64,000 nucleotides of DNA, taken from Cupriavidus sp. IDO (GTDB lineage: Bacteria; Pseudomonadota; Gammaproteobacteria; Burkholderiales; Burkholderiaceae). Of this stretch, positions 35,058 through 44,614 are shown piece after piece. The notes below the pieces were generated by a model, which was not told the DNA's origin, did no database searches, and saw nothing but the letters and a program-made list of their open reading frames with translations. Position numbers and translations under genes: made by a program. The first letter of the stretch is position 1; each line of letters opens with the position of its first letter. The DNA lies in assembly GCF_000812465.1 (NCBI RefSeq), contig NZ_JWMA01000022.1:44194-108193 (forward strand), given 5' to 3'.

Positions 35058-37148
35058 ATGAATGCATCTCGAACCAACCCCGCGCTTGACGATTTGTGTA
35101 TCAACACGCTACGCTTTCTGTCGGTCGATGCCGTGCAACGTGCCAACAGCGGGCATCCCGGCTTGCCGTTGGGTGCGGCACCGATGGCCTATGTATTGTG
35201 GACACGCTTCCTCAAGCACAACCCCGGCAATCCACGCTGGTTCGACCGCGATCGGTTTGTGCTTTCCGCCGGGCATGGTTCGGCGCTCCTGTACAGCCTG
35301 CTCCACCTCACAGGCTACGACCTTCCGCTGTCACAGCTACAGCAATTCCGGCAGTGGGGCAGCATCACGCCGGGCCACCCGGAACGGGACCTGGCGCCCG
35401 GCGTCGAAATCACCACCGGCCCGCTTGGTCAGGGCTTCGGCAACGGTGTCGGCATGGCGATCGCCGAAGCGAACCTGGCCGCGCGTTACAACCGCGACGA
35501 CTGCCGCGTGATCGATCATTTTACGTACGGAATCGTCAGTGACGGCGACCTGATGGAAGGCATCGCATCGGAAGCCGCATCGCTGGCCGGCCATCTGCAA
35601 CTGGGCAAGCTGATTTACCTGTATGACGACAATCGGATCACGCTGTCGGCCGGTACCGACATGACGTTTACCGAGGACCGCGCGCGACGCTTCGACACAT
35701 ATGGCTGGCACACGCAGGCACTGCCCGACGGCAATGACCTCGCGGCGCTCGGGCGGGCGCTGGATGCGGCCCGTGCCGAGAACGGGCGTCCTTCGCTGAT
35801 TCTGGTGCGAAGCCATATCGGTTATGGCTCGCCCAACAAGCAAGACACATTCGAGGCCCACGGGTCACCACTAGGCGCGGAAGAGGTCCGCCTGACCAAA
35901 CGGAACCTTGGCTGGCCGGAGCAACCGGCGTTTCACGTTCCCGCGGAGGCAAGCGCGCATTTTCGCGAAGCGCTTGCACGAGGAGAGAAGAGCGAGCAGG
36001 CGTGGCACGACAGATTTTCCGCCTATGAAGCGAAATTTCCCGAACTCGCGGCGGAGTTGCGGCAACTGATGCAGGACAGGCGCGATGCTCGCGCAAGCGT
36101 AGCCACACATCGGGAGGACTGGGATATCGATATACCGCAGTTTCCCGCCGACGCCAAAGGCATGGCCACCCGCGTGGCATCGGGCAAGGTCATGAACGCC
36201 ATTGCAGCGCATTTACCGACGCTGATAGGCGGCTCGGCGGATCTTGATCCGTCGACGCATACCGCGCTGATCGGGCTCGGGGACTTTCAGCCCCCCGGCG
36301 CGAGCGCGCGCGACCGGCAAGGCTCGGAGGGCGGCTGGAGCTATGCGGGCCGCAATCTGCATTTTGGCGTACGCGAACATGCAATGGGCGCGATCATGAA
36401 TGGCTTGGCGGCGCATGGCGGCACCTTGCCGTTCGGCGCGACTTTCCTGGTGTTTTCCGACTATCTGCGTCCGTCGATCCGCCTGGCCGCACTGATGGGA
36501 TTGCATGTGGTCTACATCTTTACCCATGACAGCATCGCGCTCGGCGAGGATGGTTCCACGCACCAGCCCGTGGAACAGCTTGCCAGCTTGCGCGCGGTGC
36601 CGCGCCTCGTCGTGGTGCGTCCGGCCGATGCCAATGAAGCTGCGAGCGCCTGGCGTGTTGCGGTAAGAACACGCGACCGGCCGATAGCACTGGTACTGAC
36701 GCGGCAGAACGTCCCTGTACTCGACCGGACGCAATTCGCTGCCGCCGATGGTCTGCTGCGCGGTGCATACGTGCTGGCCGATGCGGCGGACGGCAAGGCG
36801 GAACTGATCCTGATCGCCAGTGGGTCGGAAGTCGGCCTGATCGTCGCTGCCTACCGACAATTGCTCGCACAGAACATCAAGGTGCGCCTGATCTCGATGC
36901 CGAGCTGGGAATTGTTCGACGAACAACCGCAGGAATATCGCGATGCCGTGTTGCCGCCGGCGGTTGGCGCAAGGCTCGCGGTCGAGGCTGGCGTTTCGCA
37001 GGGCTGGCATCGCTATGTCGGCGAGCGTGGCGAGGTGCTAGCGGTAGATCGCTTCGGTGCATCGGCGGCCGGAGAGGTGATGCTGCGCGAATACGGCTTC
37101 ACCGCCGAGAACGTCTGCCGGCGCGCCCTCGCGCTACTTCACCGATAA
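35058..37148 (+). CDS. tkt: Transketolase
   Basis: The enzyme has 696 aa, close to usual length. It starts at MNASRTN with GAGGAGG 8 nt upstream. The N-terminal thiamine diphosphate domain has [13 protein letters not shown] and [14 protein letters not shown]...DDNRITL (the GDG...N motif in a modified form). The middle domain has GGSADLDPS and [20 protein letters not shown], with the conserved Glu, and [17 protein letters not shown]. The C-terminal domain ends PSWELFDEQ and [12 protein letters not shown]. It transfers two-carbon units in the pentose phosphate or Calvin cycles. It is the third gene of the gnd-glucokinase-tkt cassette. Confidence 0.95.
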   Translation: MNASRTNPALDDLCINTLRFLSVDAVQRANSGHPGLPLGAAPMAYVLWTRFLKHNPGNPRWFDRDRFVLSAGHGSALLYSLLHLTGYDLPLSQLQQFRQWGSITPGHPERDLAPGVEITTGPLGQGFGNGVGMAIAEANLAARYNRDDCRVIDHFTYGIVSDGDLMEGIASEAASLAGHLQLGKLIYLYDDNRITLSAGTDMTFTEDRARRFDTYGWHTQALPDGNDLAALGRALDAARAENGRPSLILVRSHIGYGSPNKQDTFEAHGSPLGAEEVRLTKRNLGWPEQPAFHVPAEASAHFREALARGEKSEQAWHDRFSAYEAKFPELAAELRQLMQDRRDARASVATHREDWDIDIPQFPADAKGMATRVASGKVMNAIAAHLPTLIGGSADLDPSTHTALIGLGDFQPPGASARDRQGSEGGWSYAGRNLHFGVREHAMGAIMNGLAAHGGTLPFGATFLVFSDYLRPSIRLAALMGLHVVYIFTHDSIALGEDGSTHQPVEQLASLRAVPRLVVVRPADANEAASAWRVAVRTRDRPIALVLTRQNVPVLDRTQFAAADGLLRGAYVLADAADGKAELILIASGSEVGLIVAAYRQLLAQNIKVRLISMPSWELFDEQPQEYRDAVLPPAVGARLAVEAGVSQGWHRYVGERGEVLAVDRFGASAAGEVMLREYGFTAENVCRRALALLHR

Positions 37149-37212
37149 GAAGCGCGCGGGGCGTCGCAAGCGGGAGGCTGCATCATTCAACCTCGCGGAG
37201 CAGCAACTGCCA

Positions 37213-37296
37213 CTATTCCGCCTGGATTCCCGCCTCCCTGACCACCTTGCCCCACTTTGCCAGGTCAGACCTGATCAGCGCCGCGTATTCCTGCTC
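37213..37296 (-). pseudogene. C-terminal remnant of a Bug/TctC solute-binding protein
   Basis: Read leftwards, the last 27 codons before TAG at 37215 give EQEYAALIRSDLAKWGKVVR followed by EAGIQAE, the usual ending of TctC-type receptors. Upstream the frame loses the family pattern within a few codons and meets a stop at about 37329-37327. The rest of the gene is missing. The fragment lies between tkt and the 3' end of pqqE, so it marks a deletion or insertion junction. Confidence 0.75.
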
Positions 37297-37385
37297 GCAA
37301 GGCTCCAGCCTTGCTGCGCTTCGTTCCTAGGCTTCCACGCCTTCTCGACAGACTTATTTCTGCAACGAATCTCCGACTCAGGACA

Positions 37386-38552
37386 CTAGGTCTCGCGCCG
37401 CTGGCCAACCAGTCGCAACGAATTCCCATCGCTACGAAACACCATCGGCTTCGCTTTCGCCATGCTCCCCTGCATCACGATCTCGCTGACCGCGGCATGC
37501 TCGCGAGAATGCCCACATACGGGGTCCGTCGCAGCGGGATCTCCAGTCAACAGAAACGCCTGGCACCGGCAGCCACCATAATCTTCCTCCCGGTGGTCAC
37601 ACGAACGGCAAGGCTCCTGCATCCACCCGGTACCCCGGAATCGCCGGAAGGCATCGCTCTCCACCCAGATCTCCCGCAGCGTCTGCGCAGCAACATTCGG
37701 CAGCACCAGCCCCGGCAGCATGCGAGCCGCGTGGCAGGGCAGCGCAGTTCCATCGGGCGCGACGCCAAGGAAGGTCGTACCCCAGCCATTCATGCATTTC
37801 TTCGGCCGCTGCTCGAAGTAATCCGGCACCACGAACAGGATCTGGCATTGCCTGCCGATGCGCGCACGGTAGTCGTTGACCACGGCCTCGGCTTCACGCA
37901 GCTGTTCCCCCGTGGGCATCAATGCCAGCCGGTTCTCCCACGCCCAGCCGTAGTACTGCGTATTGGCCAGCTCCAGGTACTCCGCGCCCATCCGCAGCGC
38001 CATCTCGATGATGGCGCCGACGTGGGGGAGGTTGTGCCGGTGCAGCACGCAATTCATCACCATGGGATAGCCGTGCGCCCTGATCATGCGGGCCACGCGT
38101 TGCTTCAGGTCGAAGGTGCGGGTGCTGGAGAGGAAGTCGTTGAGCTCGCGGGTGGAGTCCTGGAAGGAGAGCTGGATGTGGTCCAGTCCGGCCTCGCGCA
38201 GCGCGGCAAGGCGGGCATCGGTCAGGCCCACGCCGGAGGTGATGAGGTTGGTGTAGAAGCCCAGCCCGTGGGCGTGCCGCACCAGTTCCTCCAGGTCCTT
38301 GCGCAGCAGCGGCTCGCCGCCGGACAGGCCGAGCTGCACGGCGCCCAGCGCGCGGGCCTGGCTGAAGACATTGCACCACTGTGCGGTGTCGAGCTCCGTG
38401 GTGTGGCTGGCATAGTCCACCGGGTTGGAGCAGAAGGCGCAGTGCAGCGGGCAGCGGTAGGTAAGCTCGGCCAGCAGCCAAAGTGGCGGCCCGGGCTGTG
38501 CAGCCGACTCAGACGAGCCAGCCGCGTTCGATGGCATGTTTGACAAAGGCAT
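37386..38552 (-). CDS. pqqE: PqqA peptide cyclase (radical SAM)
   Basis: The enzyme has 388 aa and joins Glu and Tyr side chains of PqqA in the first committed step of PQQ synthesis. The radical SAM cluster motif CPLHCAFC is at about residues 34-41, with SGGEPLLR as the SAM-binding strand. The SPASM region holds auxiliary cluster cysteines (KKCMNGWG, CHAARML, CRSCDHREEDYGGCRCQ, DPVCGHS). It overlaps the end of pqqD. An ATG at 38537 is an alternative start. Confidence 0.96.
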   Translation of the reverse strand: MPLSNMPSNAAGSSESAAQPGPPLWLLAELTYRCPLHCAFCSNPVDYASHTTELDTAQWCNVFSQARALGAVQLGLSGGEPLLRKDLEELVRHAHGLGFYTNLITSGVGLTDARLAALREAGLDHIQLSFQDSTRELNDFLSSTRTFDLKQRVARMIRAHGYPMVMNCVLHRHNLPHVGAIIEMALRMGAEYLELANTQYYGWAWENRLALMPTGEQLREAEAVVNDYRARIGRQCQILFVVPDYFEQRPKKCMNGWGTTFLGVAPDGTALPCHAARMLPGLVLPNVAAQTLREIWVESDAFRRFRGTGWMQEPCRSCDHREEDYGGCRCQAFLLTGDPAATDPVCGHSREHAAVSEIVMQGSMAKAKPMVFRSDGNSLRLVGQRRET

Positions 38553-38781
38553 GTACCTCCGGTGCGATGCCCTGCACGCCGAAGGCGGTCTGCAGGTCGT
38601 CGATCAGCATGTCGAGCGTGTGGCCGCCGTCGCAGCGCTGCAGGATGGCGGCGGCGCTGTCGTTGAGGGTGACCATCCCTTCCGGATACAGCAGGACCCA
38701 GCTTTGCTGGGCCTCTTCCCATTGCAGGCGGAAGGTCCGGTGCAGCGTGGGCCTGGCGAGGTCTGGAGCGCTTGTGGTCAT
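38509..38781 (-). CDS. pqqD: PQQ biosynthesis peptide chaperone
   Basis: A 90-aa RiPP-recognition protein that presents PqqA to PqqE. The family blocks [33 protein letters not shown] and [12 protein letters not shown] with the C-terminal helix are complete. The start overlaps the pqqC stop by ATGA, and the end overlaps the pqqE start, so the three are translationally coupled. Confidence 0.95.
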   Translation of the reverse strand: MTTSAPDLARPTLHRTFRLQWEEAQQSWVLLYPEGMVTLNDSAAAILQRCDGGHTLDMLIDDLQTAFGVQGIAPEVHAFVKHAIERGWLV

Positions 38782-39470
38782 GGGCTGGCCTGCTGGATGG
38801 CGTCGAGCATCGACCAGAGGATGTCGAGCTTGAACTGCAGGATATCGAGGGCGCGCTGCTGCTGCTCCGGCGTGCGGAAGTGGTTGAGGGTCACGCGCAG
38901 GCCATGATCGACATCGCGCTGGGCGAGCGGGATGCGCGAGCGGAAATAGTCCAGTCCCGCGGCTTCGATCCACGGGTAGTGGGTGGGCCAGCCGGCCAGC
39001 CGCTCCTTGTGGATCTCCGGCGCGAACATTTCGGTCAGCGACGAGCACACCGCTTCCTGCCACGGCGCGCGGCGCGCGAAGTTAACATAGGCGTCGACGG
39101 CGAAGCGCACGGCGGGCAGCACATGCCGTTGGGCCAGCAGCGCGTCGCGTTCCAGCCCCACGGCCTGGCCAAGACGCAGCCAGGCCTCGATGCCGCCGGG
39201 CGCGGTCCCGGTGCCGTCGTGGTCGAGGATGCGCACGACCCATTCGCGGCGCGTGTCGCGCTCGGTGCAGTTGGAGAGGATGGCGGCATCCTTCAGCGGG
39301 ATGCAGGCCTGGTAGTAGAAGCGGTTGGCCACCCAGGCCCGGATCTCGGCTGGCGTGCATTGCCCGGCCGCCATGCGCTGGTTGAAGGGATGGTGGATGT
39401 GGTAGCCGGATTCCCTGGCGCGCAGGCGCGCCTCGAACTCCGCTGGGCTCCACGCGGTGGAATGTGTCAT
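38778..39470 (-). CDS. pqqC: Pyrroloquinoline-quinone synthase
   Basis: The protein has 230 aa, all-helical and of the TENA/PqqC fold. It carries out the final cofactor-free eight-electron oxidation and ring closure to PQQ. Family blocks include [45 protein letters not shown], and [18 protein letters not shown] near the end. The active-site His and Tyr residues lie in these blocks. Start and stop overlap the flanking pqqB and pqqD genes by 4 nt each. Confidence 0.96.
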   Translation of the reverse strand: MTHSTAWSPAEFEARLRARESGYHIHHPFNQRMAAGQCTPAEIRAWVANRFYYQACIPLKDAAILSNCTERDTRREWVVRILDHDGTGTAPGGIEAWLRLGQAVGLERDALLAQRHVLPAVRFAVDAYVNFARRAPWQEAVCSSLTEMFAPEIHKERLAGWPTHYPWIEAAGLDYFRSRIPLAQRDVDHGLRVTLNHFRTPEQQQRALDILQFKLDILWSMLDAIQQASP

Positions 39471-40384
39471 AGCGCGATTTCCATGCCGTCATACGCCAGC
39501 TCGATGCCATGCCGCGTCAGCTCGCCGCGCTCGGGCGAGTCCTCCGCCAGGATCGGGTTGGTGTTGTTGATGTGGATAAGGATCTTGCGGCTGGCGGGCA
39601 GCCGGTCGAGGATCTCGATCATGCCGCCGGGGCCGGACAGGGCGAGGTGTCCCATGTCGGCCGCGGTCTTGCCGGAAAAGCCGGCCTGCTGCATTTCGTC
39701 GTCGCGCCAGAAGGTGCCGTCGACGAGCACTACGTCCGCGATGCGCAGTTCCGTGAAGACGTGATCGTCGACGCGGCCCAGGCCGGGGGCGTAGAAGGCA
39801 CGGCGGCCGCTGTGGCGGTCGACGATTCGCAGGCCGATATTGTCGCCACGGCGCGGCGCATGGCGGTTGGGCGAATAGGGCGGGGCCTTGCTTTCCAGCG
39901 GCACGGCGGTGAGCGCCACGCCTTGCAGCGGCGGCACTGAAAATGGTGTGTCGTCCAGCGGCAGGGCGTGCGCCTCCAGCCCGCAATAATGCGAAAGAAT
40001 GCGGGTGAGCGGAAAGGCGGCGCCAAGGTCGTCCAGGACAGTGCCGGTGGCGTAGACCGGCAGGGCGCGGCGGTGCTCGCGCAGCATCAGCAGGCCGGTG
40101 ACGTGGTCGATCTGCGCGTCCATCAGCACGACGCCCGCAATGGCGGTGTCGCGCGGTGCGCGCGCGGGCTGTAGCGAGGGCGTGTCGCGAAGCTGCCGCA
40201 GGATATCCGGGGAGGCGTTGACGAGGATGGCTTCGGCCCCATCATCGAACAGGGCGATGGAGGACTGTGTGCGCGGCGTGGCACGCAGGGTGCCCCGGCG
40301 CACGCCGTCGCAGTTGTGGCAGTTGCAGTTCCACTGGGGAAAGCCGCCGCCGGCGGCCGAGCCCAGTACCCGGATGGTGGTCAT
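39467..40384 (-). CDS. pqqB: PQQ biosynthesis metallo-hydrolase-fold oxygenase
   Basis: The protein has 305 aa, starting at [20 protein letters not shown]. The zinc knuckle CNCHNC follows, as in all PqqB. The metallo-beta-lactamase-like fold has [18 protein letters not shown] and [12 protein letters not shown]. PqqB is an iron-dependent tyrosine hydroxylase acting on the cross-linked Glu-Tyr intermediate. No good ribosome site precedes the start. It is separated from pqqA by 172 nt containing a strong hairpin. Confidence 0.95.
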   Translation of the reverse strand: MTTIRVLGSAAGGGFPQWNCNCHNCDGVRRGTLRATPRTQSSIALFDDGAEAILVNASPDILRQLRDTPSLQPARAPRDTAIAGVVLMDAQIDHVTGLLMLREHRRALPVYATGTVLDDLGAAFPLTRILSHYCGLEAHALPLDDTPFSVPPLQGVALTAVPLESKAPPYSPNRHAPRRGDNIGLRIVDRHSGRRAFYAPGLGRVDDHVFTELRIADVVLVDGTFWRDDEMQQAGFSGKTAADMGHLALSGPGGMIEILDRLPASRKILIHINNTNPILAEDSPERGELTRHGIELAYDGMEIAL

Positions 40385-40450
40385 GGTGCGGGATGTCTGT
40401 GGTTGTCGTTGCTCCGCCAATGGCGATGCGCTAACAGCTACCGCTAGCGG

Positions 40451-40481
40451 GCTCCCTCTCCCGCTTGCGGGGGAGGGGAGC
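40451..40481. repeat. Strong inverted repeat between pqqA and pqqB
   Basis: GCTCCCTCTCCCGC pairs with GCGGGGGAGGGGAGC around a 2-nt loop, 14 pairs with one bulge. No U-run follows in the leftward direction. It could stabilise or partly terminate the pqqA message, giving more PqqA than enzymes, as seen in other pqq operons. Such CCCTCTCCCGC palindromes also occur as dispersed repeats in Burkholderiales. Confidence 0.7.
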
Positions 40482-40556
40482 AAACAAGCGGACTGCGGGA
40501 TTTGTCGCCAACCTCGGCGCGCATGCGAGCCGGGAAGTGCCCTCGGCCGCTAACGC

Positions 40557-40631
40557 TCAGCGGTTGGCGATATACATCGTGATTTCGAAGCCGAGCCTCA
40601 GTTCGGTGTAGGCGGGCGTGGTCCAGTTCAT
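40557..40631 (-). CDS. pqqA: PQQ precursor peptide
   Basis: The peptide has 24 aa: MNWTTPAYTELRLGFEITMY then IANR. The Glu and Tyr of the EITMY motif (Glu16, Tyr20) provide all carbon and nitrogen atoms of PQQ. The ribosome site GAGGAGA precedes the ATG. It is the first gene of pqqABCDE and divergent from the iminopeptidase-like gene, with 75 nt between starts. Confidence 0.97.
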   Translation of the reverse strand: MNWTTPAYTELRLGFEITMYIANR

Positions 40632-40706
40632 GTCTGTCTCCTCTGTTGGCATGGTTAGTGAATCGCGTGCGGTGAACCCCGCCGCATTCCGAACGAGGCA
40701 ACAACC

Positions 40707-41645
40707 ATGCCCGCAATGCCACCGACATCCTCCTGCTTCTTCATGCGTACGCCGGACGGCCAGCGCGTTCACGTCCGCTTGAGCGGGCCGGCCGATGGCG
40801 AGCCCTGGCTCGTGCTGCATGGCGGGCCGGGAAGCGGCTGCGATCCCGCCATGGCGGACTGGTTCGACCCGCTCGTGCACCGCGTGGTGATGCCCGACCA
40901 ACGCGGCGCCGGACGGTCCAGGCCGGCGGGGACCCTGCGCCGGAATAACGTGGGCACGCTGCTGCGCGACCTGGAGCAACTGCGCGAGGGACTCGGCATC
41001 GGACGCTGGGGCGTGGTGGGCGGATCGTGGGGCGCGGCGCTGGCGCTGGCGTATGCGCAGCGCTTTCCGGACGCCGTGGCCGCGCTGGTCTTGCGCGGGA
41101 CCTTCCTGACCGGGCGCGACGACATGCTCCGGCTCTTCGTCCCGCGCCATGGCGGACGCCGCATGCTGCATTGCGTCACGCCGCTCGGGGAGCGCCTGCC
41201 GGACGCGCGCGCCACTCTGCTCACTGTGTCAAGGGTGTTGCAAAGTGGTACGCCTGTTCAGAAACGAGACACCGCCGCTGGATGGCGAAGTCGTGAACGG
41301 TCAATGCTGCACCTTGGCCCGATGCTAGCCGCTCGCGCACGGTCATGGCGCGAGCGCGTGGCGGCGGCGAACAAGTACCGGATCCAGGCGCACTACCTGC
41401 GCAACCGCGCCGGACTCGGCAAGCCGGCGCTGCTCAGGGCGGCACTGGAGATCGGCGCGCGGGGCCTGCCGGTCACGCTGCTGCACGGCCGCGCCGACCC
41501 GGTCTGCCGCCCCGCCAACGCCACGCGCCTGCTCGCGGTCATGCCCCAGGCGCGGCTGACCTGGGTGCCGGGCGGCCACCTGGCCACTGGCGCCATGCGC
41601 GGTGCGCTGGTGGCCGCCATCCGTGCGGCGGGCTGGCAGCGGTGA
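40707..41645 (+). CDS. Proline-iminopeptidase-like alpha/beta hydrolase
   Basis: The hydrolase has 312 aa. HGGPGSG is the oxyanion strand, DQRGAGRS the family block, GGSWGAALALAYAQRFP carries the nucleophile Ser, HGRADPVC the acid Asp, and GGHLA the His. This is the S33 prolyl aminopeptidase pattern, somewhat short in the cap region. Its divergent position next to pqqA suggests a role in trimming processed PqqA, a step done by PqqF/PqqG-type peptidases elsewhere. No pqqF is in the window. The role is inferred from context only. Confidence 0.82.
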   Translation: MPAMPPTSSCFFMRTPDGQRVHVRLSGPADGEPWLVLHGGPGSGCDPAMADWFDPLVHRVVMPDQRGAGRSRPAGTLRRNNVGTLLRDLEQLREGLGIGRWGVVGGSWGAALALAYAQRFPDAVAALVLRGTFLTGRDDMLRLFVPRHGGRRMLHCVTPLGERLPDARATLLTVSRVLQSGTPVQKRDTAAGWRSRERSMLHLGPMLAARARSWRERVAAANKYRIQAHYLRNRAGLGKPALLRAALEIGARGLPVTLLHGRADPVCRPANATRLLAVMPQARLTWVPGGHLATGAMRGALVAAIRAAGWQR

Positions 41646-41750
41646 AAGGCGCGGCTTCGCGTCGCGCCATCCGTTGAATGTCCGGCGCGTCTGGCGCGAA
41701 CCGGAAGACCTGTGGATGCAGGGCGAGCCGCTGGCGGGTGCCGGCGGCGT

Positions 41751-43763
41751 TCAGCTCTCGTCCTGCGGCAGCCCGCGCGCCTCGTCCATCTTCCGGTAGA
41801 CCGTATTGCGCGAGATGCCCAGGGCCTTCGCGGCCGCGGAGATATTGCCGTGGTGCGCCTTGACCGCGGCGAGGATGGCCAGCGCCTCGACATCGGCCAG
41901 CCGAACCGGCTGGGCGCGCGGGGCTTGTTGCGCCGCTGCGCCCGGCACTGTTGCCGGCATGGCATCCTGGCCCTGCCGCGCATGCAAGTCGTCGAGGAAA
42001 TCGTCGGGCAGGTGGTCCGCTGTGATCTCGGGCTCGCCTTCGGCCATCAGCCGCGCCGTGCGCAGGAGGTTGCCGAGCTGGCGGATATTGCCGGGCCAGT
42101 GATAGGCGCGGAACATCGCCATCACGGATTCGCTGATGCGTGGCGCTTCGGCGTCCTGCTGGTCCAGGCGCAACAGCTTGGCGGCGACCTCGTCGAGATC
42201 GCTGCGCTCGCGCAAGGCCGGCAGGCGCACGACCAGGCCGTTGAGGCGGTAATAGAGGTCCTCCCGGAACAGGCCGTTGGCGACCTGCTCGCGCAGGTTG
42301 CGGTGGGTGGCGCAGATCACCGAAACGTCGACATGGATCAGCTTGCTGCTGCCCAGCGGCGAAACCGCGCGTTCCTGCAGCGCGCGCAGCAGGCGTGCCT
42401 GCAGCTGCAGCGACATGTCGCCGATTTCGTCAAGGAAGAGCGTGCCGCCGTTGGCCAGCAGCATCTTGCCGATGCCGCCCTTCTTGCGGGCGCCGGTGAA
42501 GGCGCCTTCTTCATAGCCGAACAACTCGGACTCGATCAGGTTTTCCGGGATCGAGGCGCAGTTGACGGCAATGAAGGGCCCCGCGTGGCGCGGGCTGTCG
42601 GCGTGGATCGCGCGTGCCAGGAGCTCCTTGCCGGTGCCGGTCTCGCCCAGCACCATCACCGGAATATCCTTGCCGATGACCTTGCGCAGCTTGGTGATGA
42701 CGGCCTTGATCTGGGCGTCGCCGGTGTCGAGCTCGTCCAGTCCGGCCAGCTGGCGAAGCGGCGCGGCGGGCAGGCGGGGCATGGCTGCGCTTTCCGCCGC
42801 CCCGGTGCGGCCGCTGTCTACGGCATTGCCCGGGATGGAGGCAGTGGGGGACTTCCACTCCACGCGCGCGCTGACCCTGACGCCGCTCGGAAGATGCAGC
42901 TGGACGATGCCCGCCGGCGCCTGGCGCACGGCGTCGAACAGCTGCGACATCGACAGGCCAAACAGCGAGGAAAAGGTGTGCGCGTGCAATGCGCCGTTCG
43001 ACAGGCCGAGCTGGAACTGCCCGCTGCGGTTTGCCGAGAGGAAGCGGCCGCCCGGCGTAAAGGAGGCAATGCCCTCCACCAGCGTGCCGAGGAACTCCGC
43101 GCGCGCGTGGAAGCGGATGCACACCATGTCCTGGAAGGCATTGGCGAACAGCTGGTTCTCGATCATCTGTGCCGACATCCGCACCAGCGCCATGGTGTGC
43201 TTGTGGAAACCGCGATGGTCTCCCGTCACATCGAGCGCGCCGACCGTCTTGCCGTAGGCATCGAGGATGGTCATGCAGGAGCAGGTCAGGAACTGGTTGG
43301 CCTCCAGGAAGTGATCCGCGCCGTGTACCAGGGTGGCCCGGTTCTCGGCCAGCGCCGTGCCGATCGCATTGGTGCCGCGGCTTTCCTCCGACCACACCGC
43401 GCCGGGCCGCAAGGCCACCTTGTCGGCCCTGGCGAGGAAGTCGTCATCGCCCATGGAGTGCAGGATCAGGCCGGCGGCGTCGGTCAGGATCACCATGCTC
43501 TGCGTGTTGACGATCTGGTCGTAGAGCGTCTCCATCACCGGCAGCGCATACGTGAACAGCGACTGGCTGCGCTCGATCTGCGTCCTCAGCTCGCTCTGGC
43601 GCACCGGGCAGAAGTCCGGCGACTCATAGGGGCGCAGACCATACGAGGCGGAGCGCCGGTGAGCCTCGGCGATCAGGCCGGGACCCTCGGGTTGCGCTCC
43701 GCCAGCCACTGCGGCGGCTGCGGCATCGGGCACGCGCAGGCCGGCTGCCGGTTGAGAAGTCAT
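41751..43763 (-). CDS. Sigma-54-dependent activator, AcoR type
   Basis: The protein has 670 aa, starting at MTSQPAAG with AGGAG 7-8 nt upstream. A GAF-like sensor lies at about residues 75-220 ([26 protein letters not shown], the AcoR-family block). A second sensor-like stretch (about 230-330) precedes the AAA+ domain: Walker A GETGTGKE (373-380), GAFTGA (420-425), Walker [10 protein letters not shown] (441-449). A Fis-type helix-turn-helix ends the protein ([21 protein letters not shown]). It is divergent from the PedF/binding-protein pair. Both that pair and the PQQ dehydrogenase gene have sigma-54 type promoters, so it is the likely activator of both, sensing an alcohol, aldehyde or related cue. 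Confidence 0.93.
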   Translation of the reverse strand: MTSQPAAGLRVPDAAAAAVAGGAQPEGPGLIAEAHRRSASYGLRPYESPDFCPVRQSELRTQIERSQSLFTYALPVMETLYDQIVNTQSMVILTDAAGLILHSMGDDDFLARADKVALRPGAVWSEESRGTNAIGTALAENRATLVHGADHFLEANQFLTCSCMTILDAYGKTVGALDVTGDHRGFHKHTMALVRMSAQMIENQLFANAFQDMVCIRFHARAEFLGTLVEGIASFTPGGRFLSANRSGQFQLGLSNGALHAHTFSSLFGLSMSQLFDAVRQAPAGIVQLHLPSGVRVSARVEWKSPTASIPGNAVDSGRTGAAESAAMPRLPAAPLRQLAGLDELDTGDAQIKAVITKLRKVIGKDIPVMVLGETGTGKELLARAIHADSPRHAGPFIAVNCASIPENLIESELFGYEEGAFTGARKKGGIGKMLLANGGTLFLDEIGDMSLQLQARLLRALQERAVSPLGSSKLIHVDVSVICATHRNLREQVANGLFREDLYYRLNGLVVRLPALRERSDLDEVAAKLLRLDQQDAEAPRISESVMAMFRAYHWPGNIRQLGNLLRTARLMAEGEPEITADHLPDDFLDDLHARQGQDAMPATVPGAAAQQAPRAQPVRLADVEALAILAAVKAHHGNISAAAKALGISRNTVYRKMDEARGLPQDES

Positions 43764-43827
43764 TTCGCTGTCTCCTGTGAGTATTCCGCCCGCGATCTTT
43801 GCGCGGCTCGTTGCTGCCGGCTCGTGC

Positions 43828-43890
43828 GTTGCATACGCGCCGGCCCGCAGTGTTGCGTCATGTAGCAAAACACTTGCCAGGCTGTTGCAT
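43828..43890. promoter_or_regulatory. Candidate activator-binding region
   Basis: GTTGC occurs three times in one direction (43829, 43852 and 43884, each followed by A or G) and GTAGCAA once in the inverse sense (43862-43868). The cluster lies about 100-155 nt upstream of the sigma-54 promoter at 43985, a normal enhancer distance. Assignment to the neighbouring activator is a guess. Confidence 0.35.
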
Positions 43891-43984
43891 TCCCGGACAC
43901 CCGGACAGTAATGCTGCACCGCACCCAGCGCCGGCTCCGGTCCGGACCGGGCGTGGACCGGGCTTTTAGGGCCCCCTGGCCAAC

Positions 43985-44000
43985 TGGTACGGCTTTTGCG
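43985..44000 (+). promoter_or_regulatory. Sigma-54 promoter of the cytochrome/binding-protein pair
   Basis: TGGTACGGCTTTTGCG has GG and GC exactly 10 nt apart and matches TGGCACG-N4-TTGC at all but one fixed position. Transcription would start near 44011, with the ribosome site TAGGAG at 44042 and the ATG at 44054. Confidence 0.75.
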
Positions 44001-44053
44001 GAAGTGGCCTGCAGAAAATCGAGAACAACATCTGTCCACTGTAGGAGACAAAC

Positions 44054-44533
44054 ATGAAACTTCCCCGCCGCCTGCTTTCCCTGCTGTCGCTTTGTTCACT
44101 TCTGGCCGGGAGCGCACCCGGAATCGCCCTGGCACACGGCGATGTCACCCCGCAAGCCGTGGATACCAAGACACTACCGCAGCTTGGCGAAGAATGGCGT
44201 CCGGATAATCCATACCGGAGCGGCGATGCGCACCAGGAAGCCCTGCGCATCGGCACTTCGGCCTATAACCAGAACTGCGCGCGCTGCCACGGCCTGGAAG
44301 CCGTCTCCGGCGGCATCGCGCCGGACCTGCGCAAGCTCGACAGCGACTGCCTGTCGCTGGCCGATGCGAAGAAGAAGCAGGCCTGCATGGGCGAGATCTC
44401 CCAGTACTTCACCACCACCGTGCGCAAGGGGCGCACGCGCGATGGACGCGTCTACATGCCGCCGTTCGAAGGCACGCTGAACCAGGAAGCGGTGTGGGCC
44501 ATCAAGACCTACCTGGAATCCCGGCACGAATAA
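44054..44533 (+). CDS. pedF: Cytochrome c-550, PedF-like
   Basis: The protein has 159 aa with a signal peptide ending ALAHG. The mature start HGDVTPQAVDTKTLPQLGEEW and haem motif CARCH (in YNQNCARCHGLEAVSGGIAPDLRKLD) are typical of the cytochromes paired with PQQ ethanol dehydrogenases (PedF in Pseudomonas putida, ExaB in P. aeruginosa). The Met ligand is in VYMPPFEG. It should accept electrons from the PQQ dehydrogenase encoded 12 kb away. It is first in a two-gene unit. Confidence 0.9.
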   Translation: MKLPRRLLSLLSLCSLLAGSAPGIALAHGDVTPQAVDTKTLPQLGEEWRPDNPYRSGDAHQEALRIGTSAYNQNCARCHGLEAVSGGIAPDLRKLDSDCLSLADAKKKQACMGEISQYFTTTVRKGRTRDGRVYMPPFEGTLNQEAVWAIKTYLESRHE

Positions 44534-44614
44534 GGGGGCATCCCAACGTCCACCCGCATTGCACCGGACCGGCCCGTCGATGCCGGCCTCATTCCATGTT
44601 CCAGGAGACCTTTC

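Noticed and set aside
40660..40685. GG-N10-GC spacing upstream of pqqA on the minus strand
   Set aside because: The flanking bases do not match TGGCAC or TTGC, so chance is the better explanation in GC-rich DNA.
43764..44135. Longer N-terminus for the sigma-54 activator
   Set aside because: It would run across the sigma-54 promoter and into the cytochrome gene, while AGGAG before 43763 gives a normal start.
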